From JBLYYQ01 sp048550035 (lineage in GTDB: Bacteria; Nitrospinota_A; UBA7883; JBLYYQ01), in NCBI GenBank assembly GCA_048550035.1, contig JBLYYQ010000152.1, forward strand, positions 1-12,857: 12,857 bases of DNA, in the 5' to 3' direction. Below are positions 1 through 6,101 of the stretch, in pieces. The translations under genes and the position numbers were made by a program. Within the stretch, counting starts at the first letter, position 1; every line of letters starts with the position of its first letter. The notes below the pieces were generated by a model. The model was not told the origin of the DNA, ran no database searches, and saw only the letters and a program-made list of their open reading frames with translations.

Positions 1-293
1 CCTTCAAGCTGGATTGAACGCTTTGCTAAATTACCTAACTCATAGTCGCTATCTAGCTCCTTTGCATCTGCTAAGCTTATCGTATTCTCACCATCTTCGC
101 TGCTCACCTCAAGCAACTCATAGATTTTAAATTCGTTTCGCTCTGGAATGAAAATCGTCTCAAGATTTGACTTCCCTAGCCAATCAGAGGCGACCTTATT
201 AACTGCTTCTCCTATCATTCCTATTAGCTCAGATTCATCTACTTTCCGATCTTCAACGAAACTCCGGATAGACTCTAAAATGTTCCCACTCAT
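1..293 (-). CDS. nusA: Transcription termination/antitermination factor NusA, N-terminal part (runs off the left edge)
   Basis: The frame from the ATG at 293-291 stays open to the window edge and gives 97 residues, starting MSGNILESIRSFVEDRK. The pattern fits the N-terminal RNA-polymerase-binding domain of NusA: an initial helix, EAVNKVASDWLG as second helix, then beta strands with IFIPERNEFKIYELLEV and a final LGNLAKRSIQLE, equivalent to the family's 'GDYVE...I' segment. The S1 and KH RNA-binding domains would lie outside the window. NusA binds RNA polymerase and modulates pausing, intrinsic termination and antitermination. The start codon overlaps the rimP stop in an ATGA, which implies translational coupling, and rimP-nusA is a very conserved gene order in bacteria. 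That order is a large part of the identification, because the N-terminal domain alone is weakly conserved. Confidence 0.85.
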   Translation of the reverse strand, partial: MSGNILESIRSFVEDRKVDESELIGMIGEAVNKVASDWLGKSNLETIFIPERNEFKIYELLEVSSEDGENTISLADAKELDSDYELGNLAKRSIQLE

Positions 294-757
294 AAATTAC
301 CCATCTCTAGCTCTAACCTTGCTCTCGATATATCAGAATAGTTTAGCTTATGGCTACTCCCATCTTCCAAAAGCTCTATCTCAACAGATTCCTCATCCGC
401 ATCTAAAATCTTTGCTAAAACCTTACCTTTAAACTTTGATTGCTCGCTATGTTTCAACACTATACTTATCTCAGAGCCAACACGGTATATAAAATGTTTT
501 GGCTTCTTCAATTTTGAGGTCAGTCCAGGAGAAGATACTTCCAACACAAAATTTGTCAGATCTGATTCTTCTGACTCAAGAATAGGGGTGAGAAGATTTG
601 AAATCATCGCACAATCGTCTACTGTAACACCTGCTGCTTTATCTATGAAGATTCGAATCACCTTTGTAGCTGATAGGAGTATCTCTATATCGTACAAGAT
701 AAAACCAGCCTCATCTATCAGAGGCTTTATCTTATCTTCAATCTCTTTCTCATCCAT
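290..757 (-). CDS. rimP: Ribosome maturation factor RimP
   Basis: Encodes 155 residues from the ATG at 757, close to the usual RimP length. RimP is a cytoplasmic factor needed for maturation of the 30S subunit. Family hallmarks are visible: an N-terminal alpha/beta domain beginning MDEKEIEDKIKPLIDEAGF, the strand-turn RIFIDKAAGVTVDDC, and the signature LEVSSPGLTSKLKKPKHF at about residues 90-107, followed by the C-terminal SH3-like barrel. The frame could be extended upstream to 805, but those codons lie inside queH. The 757 start gives a normal N-terminus, has an AGGTAGG-like Shine-Dalgarno just upstream, and overlaps the queH stop by 8 nt. Third gene of the hemB-queH-rimP-nusA operon. Confidence 0.95.
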   Translation of the reverse strand: MDEKEIEDKIKPLIDEAGFILYDIEILLSATKVIRIFIDKAAGVTVDDCAMISNLLTPILESEESDLTNFVLEVSSPGLTSKLKKPKHFIYRVGSEISIVLKHSEQSKFKGKVLAKILDADEESVEIELLEDGSSHKLNYSDISRARLELEMGNL

Positions 758-1325
758 CGGATAGCCTACCTGCTCTTCCCACCACTTTGTTCTTACTATA
801 AACACATCCGCAATATTTTTGTCTATAAAAATTCAACTTATCACTCAACTCTGTTGTGATTTTAAAACCATCCTTCTTCTTCCAGTTCGCTTCTAAGAAT
901 TTGGAGCCATTTAAACTAGAATAACGATTTCCAATCTCATTTATCACTACCGCATCTTTATGTGGTGAAACTGTCATCACTGTACCGTAATAATCAAACG
1001 ATAACTCTGATCCCTTCCTTGCGGTCTCTTTAAGACGTAGCTCAAAACAGTTTATACATCGCTTCCCCTTCTCTGGTTCATCTTCAAGCCCATCTGCTAT
1101 CTTAAACCAGCTTTCAATATCATATTCGCCCTTATATAATTTGACTCCTAGATTCTGACTCCATCTCGATAGCTCTTCAAAACGTTTCTCGTACTCCTCA
1201 ATAGGATGGATGTTTGGATTGTAATAATAGAGGCTTAACCTATAGTTCTTTGATAGCTCTTGAACCACATATGGCGAACATGGTGCACAACATGTATGTA
1301 ATAGAATTGACCGATCGTTAATCAC
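750..1325 (-). CDS. queH: Epoxyqueuosine reductase QueH
   Basis: Encodes 191 residues of the QueH family (formerly DUF208). QueH reduces epoxyqueuosine to queuosine at the wobble position of GUN-anticodon tRNAs, the last step of queuosine synthesis. It is the cobalamin-independent alternative to QueG. The cysteine signatures are intact: LLHTCCAPCS (C12, C13, C16), RCINCFELRL (C90, C93) and YRQKYCGCVYS (C172, C174), which in the family bind iron-sulfur and iron cofactors. The N-terminal HTCCAPC followed by a YYYNPNIHP segment is the expected ATP-pyrophosphatase-like fold start. Translation begins at a GTG preceded by AAGAGG at good spacing, 15 nt after the hemB stop. It overlaps rimP by 8 nt. 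No other queuosine gene is in view. Confidence 0.94.
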   Translation of the reverse strand: MINDRSILLHTCCAPCSPYVVQELSKNYRLSLYYYNPNIHPIEEYEKRFEELSRWSQNLGVKLYKGEYDIESWFKIADGLEDEPEKGKRCINCFELRLKETARKGSELSFDYYGTVMTVSPHKDAVVINEIGNRYSSLNGSKFLEANWKKKDGFKITTELSDKLNFYRQKYCGCVYSKNKVVGRAGRLSDG

Positions 1326-1340
1326 TTTGACCTCTTAAGA

Positions 1341-2321
1341 TTAGTTATTGAGCAGTCTAGCTGCATCCTTAGCATGGTAGGTCAAAATCATATCTGCGCC
1401 ACTTCTCTTGATCGAAACAAGGGTCTCTAACATAGCTTGCTCCTTATCTATCCAACCTTTTGCTGCGGCAGCTTCAATCATTGCAAATTCGCCTGATACG
1501 CTATAAGCCGCAACCGGCATTGAAAATCGCTCTTTGACAGCACTGATAATATCTAAATATGCGAGCGCTGGCTTGATCATAATGATATCAGCATTTTCAT
1601 CAATATCTAATGCGACCTCTCTTAGTGCCTCTTCCTTGTTCGCTGGATCCATCTGATATGATCTTCGATCTCCAAACGAAGGAGATGAATTGCACGCTTC
1701 TCTGAACGGTCCGTAAAATGACGATGCATACTTTGCTGAATATGAGATAATTCCTACTTCTTCAAACCTTTGACTATCAAGCGAGTTACGGATCGCTCCT
1801 ATACGCCCATCCATCATATCTGATGGCGCAACAATGTCTACTCCCGCCTCACCAAATGTTAATGCCATCTTACTTAATAACTCCAATGTCTCGTCATTTA
1901 ATATCTTCCCATCTTTTACTAATCCGCAATGCCCATGATCTGTATATTCATCAATGCAGACATCAGCTATTACCACTAGCTCTGGGGCAATAGATTTAAA
2001 CTCGCGGATCGCTTGCTGAACAACTCCATCTTTATTATATGCCTCCTTGCCTGAACTATCTTTCTTGGCTGGATCAGGGATGCCAAATAGTATCACCGCC
2101 GGAATATTGAGTGATTTTAACTCTTTGACCTCATTCTTAATCTGATCGACAGAAATTCGGTAGTTGTTTGGCATTGAGCTGATTTCATCTTTTACCCCTT
2201 GGCCGTAGCTAATAAATAGTGGGTATATCAAATTGTCAACCGACAGCCGACTCTCACACAAAAGTCTTCGTATCCCTGCTGACCTGCGTCCTCTTCTTGC
2301 CCTGTAGGAAGGAAATTTCAT
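1341..2321 (-). CDS. hemB: Delta-aminolevulinic acid dehydratase (porphobilinogen synthase) HemB
   Basis: Encodes 326 residues, the normal length. HemB condenses two 5-aminolevulinate molecules to porphobilinogen, the first common step to heme, siroheme and cobalamin. The two Schiff-base lysines are visible: K197 in YSAKYASSFYGPFR and K250 in IMIKPALAYLD. The metal segment at residues 121-133 reads VCIDEYTDHGHCG. It has cysteines at the first and third zinc positions (C122, C132) but aspartate at the second (D124), so it is intermediate between the all-cysteine zinc type and the Asp-rich magnesium type. The N-terminal arginine-rich arm (YRARRGRRSAGIRRL) is typical of octamer-forming HemB. An AGG-type ribosome site lies about 10 nt before the ATG. 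First gene of the operon with queH, rimP and nusA. Confidence 0.97.
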   Translation of the reverse strand: MKFPSYRARRGRRSAGIRRLLCESRLSVDNLIYPLFISYGQGVKDEISSMPNNYRISVDQIKNEVKELKSLNIPAVILFGIPDPAKKDSSGKEAYNKDGVVQQAIREFKSIAPELVVIADVCIDEYTDHGHCGLVKDGKILNDETLELLSKMALTFGEAGVDIVAPSDMMDGRIGAIRNSLDSQRFEEVGIISYSAKYASSFYGPFREACNSSPSFGDRRSYQMDPANKEEALREVALDIDENADIIMIKPALAYLDIISAVKERFSMPVAAYSVSGEFAMIEAAAAKGWIDKEQAMLETLVSIKRSGADMILTYHAKDAARLLNN

Positions 2322-2370
2322 TCTAAACCTGAATCAACTTATTGCAATATAAAATAATTGTCACTCAATC

Positions 2371-2398
2371 AGAATACTACTTATCTCTGCTTTGACAA
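2371..2398 (-). promoter_or_regulatory. Putative sigma-70 promoter for hemB-queH-rimP-nusA
   Basis: On the minus strand, a -35 box TTGTCA (2398-2393, 5 of 6 consensus) and a -10 box TATTCT (2376-2371, 4 of 6) are separated by 16 bp. This would start transcription about 43 nt before the hemB ATG. It lies in the 124-bp gap between aguA and hemB, the only gap on this strand in front of the operon. Called by eye. Confidence 0.5.
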
Positions 2399-2415
2399 CT
2401 CATTTTTCCTAAACT

Positions 2416-2441
2416 AAAAAATCGTCTAACTTCAATCTTTT
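2416..2441 (-). terminator. Weak candidate terminator after aguA
   Basis: Just after the aguA stop, the transcript AAAAGATTG (2441-2433) can pair along its whole length with CGATTTTTT (2424-2416), with two G-U pairs and an 8-nt loop. The T-run is part of the stem and the helix is AT-rich, so termination may be poor and read-through into hemB is possible. Confidence 0.3.
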
Positions 2442-2445
2442 CTTA

Positions 2446-3507
2446 TTACGGCTCTTGTTGAGTTAAACAATGAATTGAGCCTAAACCCAGAATTAGATCA
2501 ACCGCATGGATTCCTACTACTACTCTATCGTTAAAGAGCTCCTGCAATATGCCTGCCGCTATCTTATCTTTTGGGTCATTGAACGTTGGAACAACTATTA
2601 GACCGTTTAATATATAAAAGTTTGTATATGATGCTGGGAGTCTATATCCATCATAATAAAGAGGCGCTGGCATCGGCAGAGGTATTAGATCTATCTTACT
2701 CCCATCAGCTAGCGTAGCAGACTCTAAAATTTCACGATTGACATTCAAGGCCGCATAGTTGATATCACGACTATTATCTTCGTTAGCATAAACTACTTTA
2801 TCGGCTGCTACAAACCTTGCTACATCATCAACATGACCATTAGTATCATCACCCTCGATTCCATTCTTTAGCCATATAATCTGATCAATGTTCCCATATT
2901 TTTGGAAAACTTTTCTGTAATCTTCTTTATCAAACTTCCTGTTTCTTACCTGCTTGCTCTGATCTAGGAGAGTCTGCTCTGTCGTAATTAGAGTCCCCCT
3001 GCCATTAGTATCAATTGCACCACCTTCTAAAGTAATCTCAATCCCATCAATCTGAGCGTTATGATACTGAACATCGATTAGTTTTGTAATTGCGTAAGGT
3101 AATTTTCTATCTCTTTGGTAGTTGTCATACTTGCCCCATCCATTAAAGTGAAAGTCTATCAGCACTTTCTCTTGGTTACTATCTAACAAGAAAATAGGAC
3201 CTATATCTCTCATCCAGTTTCTATCTAACATCTGTATAACAAAGTTTATATTCTCAAAATTTACATTGAGTTTCAGTAGAAACTGCATCGCATCGTTTTT
3301 TGCGCTCTCGTCATTGACTAAAATATTGAGCCGTTCATAATGAGCGATTTTCAAAATCAATTCTGCAAATGCCCATTTGACAATCGAAAATTTGCCTGGC
3401 CAATCTGAACGATTGCTCGGCCACCCAATCCAGGTTGCGCTATGTAATTCCCACTCAGCTACAAAGCGATACCTAGAATCATCAAGAGTACTCTTATTTA
3501 GTCTCAT
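2446..3507 (-). CDS. aguA: Agmatine deiminase (agmatine iminohydrolase)
   Basis: Encodes 353 residues from the ATG at 3507. The enzyme hydrolyses agmatine to N-carbamoylputrescine and ammonia. It belongs to the guanidine-modifying PPAD-like superfamily with a five-bladed alpha/beta propeller. Visible landmarks are the N-terminal AEWELHSATWIGWP and DWPGKF, RNWMRDIGP (D101), ITLEGGAI (E161), GDDTNGHVDDVARF (D221, H225) and the catalytic C347 in the C-terminal GSIHCLTQQEP. All family catalytic residues are present. A TTG at 3534 would add nine residues with no family support. The ATG at 3507 overlaps the aguB 3' end by 14 nt. No clear Shine-Dalgarno precedes it, so translation probably depends on coupling to aguB. 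Confidence 0.95.
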   Translation of the reverse strand: MRLNKSTLDDSRYRFVAEWELHSATWIGWPSNRSDWPGKFSIVKWAFAELILKIAHYERLNILVNDESAKNDAMQFLLKLNVNFENINFVIQMLDRNWMRDIGPIFLLDSNQEKVLIDFHFNGWGKYDNYQRDRKLPYAITKLIDVQYHNAQIDGIEITLEGGAIDTNGRGTLITTEQTLLDQSKQVRNRKFDKEDYRKVFQKYGNIDQIIWLKNGIEGDDTNGHVDDVARFVAADKVVYANEDNSRDINYAALNVNREILESATLADGSKIDLIPLPMPAPLYYDGYRLPASYTNFYILNGLIVVPTFNDPKDKIAAGILQELFNDRVVVGIHAVDLILGLGSIHCLTQQEP

Positions 3508-4399
3508 CAAGATATCTATGTTTAAGTGGTTCAATCAACTCAAGACGGCGATCGCGCAGGAAGGGCCAATTGATTCTAGTTGATTCTACGCTCTCACTAT
3601 CTATATCAACAATGAGCGTTTCACTTTTGGATTCTGATCCTACCTTGATTAGCTCTCCAAATGGGCCTGTTACAAAACTTGAACCCCAAAACTTTATTCC
3701 ACGCTTAGCAACCTCATCATATTCATGCCCTACTCTATTAATTGCCGCTATAAAAATTCCATTTGCTACTGCATGACCTCGTTGAACTATTTGCCATCCT
3801 TCTAATTGCCGTTGACGATGCTCATCATCACCATCAACCCAGCCAATGGCAGTCGGGATCAAAATAAGCTTTGCCCCTTTCAATGTTAGGAGACGAAATG
3901 ATTCAGGAAACCATTGATCCCAGCAGATCAATACTCCAACTTCCACACCTTTAACTTTTATAACAGGATAGTCAATCTCACCTTCTGTGAAGTAAAACTT
4001 CTCATGATAACAAGGATCGTCAGGGATATGGCTCTTACGATATAGTAACTTTATCTCACCATCATCACCAACGATGATGGCACTATTATGGTAAATACCG
4101 GTAGCTCGCTTCTCAAATATCGGCAGCAAAATAGTGAGAGATTTATCTTTAGCAAGTTTGCTAAAGCGTTGGAAAGTAGGACCAGAAACTGTTTCTGCCA
4201 GTGCAAAATTAGCACTGCTGTGTGATTTGCAAAAATATTGGCTTGCAAAGAGCTCAGGCAAGGCTATAAGCTCGGCTCCATTCTCGGCAGCCTCCTCAAC
4301 TTTTAAGATGGCATGTTCAATGTTCTTTTCATACGAGTTACCAATTGCAAACTGTATGAGAGCAAGCTTTAGACTCTTGTTATCCGTTTTTTGTTCCAT
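3494..4399 (-). CDS. aguB: N-carbamoylputrescine amidase (nitrilase/CN-hydrolase family)
   Basis: Encodes 301 residues. It hydrolyses N-carbamoylputrescine to putrescine, CO2 and ammonia, so with the following aguA it completes putrescine synthesis from agmatine. The nitrilase triad is visible: E49 in LIALPELF, K122 in LLYRKSHIPDDP and C159 in VLICWDQWFPE. HIPDDPCYHEKFYFTEG and TAIGWVDGDDEH are typical of the carbamoylputrescine subfamily. The arrangement aguB then aguA, overlapping by 14 nt, supports the specific substrate. The ATG at 4399 has only a weak AAG-type ribosome site. It is divergently oriented from the M48 peptidase gene across a 73-bp gap. No arginine decarboxylase is in view, so the source of agmatine lies elsewhere. 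Confidence 0.95.
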   Translation of the reverse strand: MEQKTDNKSLKLALIQFAIGNSYEKNIEHAILKVEEAAENGAELIALPELFASQYFCKSHSSANFALAETVSGPTFQRFSKLAKDKSLTILLPIFEKRATGIYHNSAIIVGDDGEIKLLYRKSHIPDDPCYHEKFYFTEGEIDYPVIKVKGVEVGVLICWDQWFPESFRLLTLKGAKLILIPTAIGWVDGDDEHRQRQLEGWQIVQRGHAVANGIFIAAINRVGHEYDEVAKRGIKFWGSSFVTGPFGELIKVGSESKSETLIVDIDSESVESTRINWPFLRDRRLELIEPLKHRYLDETK

Positions 4400-4418
4400 A
4401 TCTTATTTTTATTGTAAT

Positions 4419-4447
4419 TTGTAATTTCAACGATATTACGATAGAAT
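4419..4447 (+). promoter_or_regulatory. Putative promoter for the M48 peptidase gene
   Basis: A -35 box TTGTAA (4419-4424, 4 of 6) and a -10 box TAGAAT (4442-4447, 5 of 6) are separated by 17 bp, and the start codon lies 25 bp further on. The -35 box sits inside a direct repeat of TTGTAATT (4412-4426) in the divergent aguB/peptidase gap. The aguB promoter must also lie here, but I see no convincing pair of boxes for it. Confidence 0.45.
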
Positions 4448-4472
4448 AGCCTCAAAATTCTAAAATTTAATT

Positions 4473-5528
4473 ATGTATAAGTATACTATTCTTTTAATAA
4501 CTGTCATTCTTCTTTTAAGCGAGACCACCCTCTCAGCTACTATCTTTGATGAGAGTGAAATTGGGAAAAAGAACGATAAAATAGTTGTCAGTGCATACAA
4601 GCTCTACGACAACAAGAAACTCGCTCTTTACCTTAATCGAGTCGCGAACAGAGTTTTAAAATCGGTTGATGATCCACAATTTGATTATAACTTTAAGATT
4701 TTGGATTCTCCAGTTGTCAATGCATTTGCACTTCCTGGTGGCTATGTCTATGTCACACGTGGGCTACTAGCTACATTGAATAATGAAGCAGAGCTTGCCA
4801 ACATCATAGGACATGAAATAAGTCATATAGTTTATCACCATGCAGTAAAGAACGTTAAAAAATCTGTTGCCTCGCTCCTCCTTACAATTGGCGGATTAGC
4901 CGCAAGTCCTGAAATACGGGATGAAGCTGGTGGCTGGATCATTGCTAACAGTTCGATCGCATCGCAAATTCAGTCAGGTCATGGTCAAGAATACGAGTCT
5001 GATTCTGACCAAAATGGAATGCTATTCGCTTTCGAAGCTGGATACAATCCTATCGGAATGTCTGACTTCTTATCGACTCTTAAAACGATCGAGCAGGTCA
5101 AAATCACAGGATTTCATGGATTCTTAGCAACTCATCCTGAAACTGTTAAGCGTATTATTGATGCAGAACAGACCGCAATTATACTTAATGGTAGGAAAAA
5201 AACCGAACTATTTCAGGCAAATTTTTTTAAAAATATTGATGGTATTCCGTATGGCGAAGCTGCCGTTAGAAATGGGATAGCGCCACATAAAATCAGGATT
5301 ATCACTATTGAAGATGAAAATTTAACCTATAAATCGGTAACAAAAAGAATGCTAGGCGATGAGCAATTGAGTATCGAAATTGCTGCTATTAATGGCGATA
5401 GTGTCACAGAAAAACTATCAAAAGGACGAATGATCAAACTCTTAGTCCCAAATGATGAACTTCCGAATGTCTTACAATCAGATAAACAGCAATCTGACAG
5501 TAAAAGTAAGAGACTAAAAATCAAATAA
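4473..5528 (+). CDS. Secreted M48-family zinc metallopeptidase (BepA/LoiP-like) with LysM-like C-terminus
   Basis: Encodes 351 residues. An N-terminal signal peptide (hydrophobic residues about 5-16, likely cut after A22) sends it to the periplasm. The M48 core is complete: NAFALPGGYVYV (83-94), the zinc motif HEISH (H114, E115, H118), and the third ligand E173 in GQEYESDSD, with D177 in place for the ExxxD pattern. THPET at 220-224 is the usual substrate-side motif. Residues 273-325 look like a degenerate LysM-type module, and the last 18 residues are polar and basic. Family members act in envelope protein quality control; the substrate here cannot be told. Compared with the longer M48 proteins I recall with the same tail, the segment between DGIPYG (256-261) and the LysM-like module is very short. 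No Shine-Dalgarno is visible. Confidence 0.9.
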   Translation: MYKYTILLITVILLLSETTLSATIFDESEIGKKNDKIVVSAYKLYDNKKLALYLNRVANRVLKSVDDPQFDYNFKILDSPVVNAFALPGGYVYVTRGLLATLNNEAELANIIGHEISHIVYHHAVKNVKKSVASLLLTIGGLAASPEIRDEAGGWIIANSSIASQIQSGHGQEYESDSDQNGMLFAFEAGYNPIGMSDFLSTLKTIEQVKITGFHGFLATHPETVKRIIDAEQTAIILNGRKKTELFQANFFKNIDGIPYGEAAVRNGIAPHKIRIITIEDENLTYKSVTKRMLGDEQLSIEIAAINGDSVTEKLSKGRMIKLLVPNDELPNVLQSDKQQSDSKSKRLKIK

Positions 5529-5596
5529 TTCAATAGTTAAGCCTGATTCTTTAAGATCAATATCGTTTAATGCTATTCATCTCACCCCCCTTTAAT

Positions 5597-5632
5597 TTGA
5601 CTTTTCAGTACAAGGGTCTAATTTACTATTAT
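5597..5632 (+). promoter_or_regulatory. Possible promoter for the HTH gene (and perhaps pgm)
   Basis: In the 147-bp gap after the peptidase gene there is a TTGACT -35-like box (5597-5602) and a TATTAT -10-like box (5627-5632). Their spacing is too long to work as one pair, so the true -10 is uncertain; TAATTT at 5619 gives 16 bp but matches poorly. The tract is AT-rich and non-coding, and no terminator for the peptidase gene is evident. Confidence 0.25.
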
Positions 5633-5675
5633 GTAATGTTAGTTGTGTAATAGGGGAGAGATTAAAGGAGCAGGC

Positions 5676-6041
5676 ATGTCCAAATCAAAGAAATTGTCAT
5701 TTAAGCAGCGTCTTATATTACTTATGGGCGATGAAAAGCCATACGCTTGGTGTGAAAAGGTTGGTATTAAGAAGGGTCTATTCCAATATTATTGGCAAAA
5801 AGGTAATATTCCGAAATATGATAATTTATTAAAAATTCAACAATTTACTAACTGTTCACTAAATTGGCTAGTTACAGGTCAAGGAGATCAATATTCAGAT
5901 TCAGATGAGGCTATTCTAACTGCATGTGATAAACATATAAGTCAGATTGATCTGCAGATTACAAAGCTCAATAAAATTATCGATCGATTGAGCCGCTATC
6001 AGGTAAAGCTGAAGAAGAAGTCAAAGATTCTATTGCATTAA
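5676..6041 (+). CDS. Small CI-repressor-like helix-turn-helix protein with C-terminal coiled coil
   Basis: Encodes 121 residues from the ATG at 5676, which has the strong ribosome site AAAGGAG at ideal spacing; an upstream TTG at 5643 is in frame but unsupported. Residues about 8-70 resemble the N-terminal DNA-binding domain of phage CI-type repressors: KQRLILLMG, PYAWCEKVGIKKG as the helix-turn-helix, GNIPKYDNLLKIQ and the characteristic ending SLNWLVTGQGD. There is no LexA-like peptidase domain. Instead residues about 80-117 form a charged heptad-rich helix (ISQIDLQITKLNKIIDRL), probably for dimerisation. No other phage genes surround it, so it is likely a domesticated regulator. It precedes pgm by 60 bp. 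Target genes are unknown; autoregulation or control of pgm are the obvious possibilities. Confidence 0.8.
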   Translation: MSKSKKLSFKQRLILLMGDEKPYAWCEKVGIKKGLFQYYWQKGNIPKYDNLLKIQQFTNCSLNWLVTGQGDQYSDSDEAILTACDKHISQIDLQITKLNKIIDRLSRYQVKLKKKSKILLH

Positions 6042-6101
6042 CTTCATTACTCATATAAAGTTCAATGGTGGTCATATCTATGATAATTATATGGTGTAAC
6101 T

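Noticed and set aside
758..805. Longer rimP starting at 805
   Set aside because: The added 16 residues come from the 3' end of queH and precede the normal RimP N-terminus; the 757 start has a ribosome site and a coupled overlap.
3508..3534. TTG at 3534 as the aguA start
   Set aside because: It adds nine residues not seen in the family and has no ribosome site; the ATG at 3507 gives the expected N-terminus.
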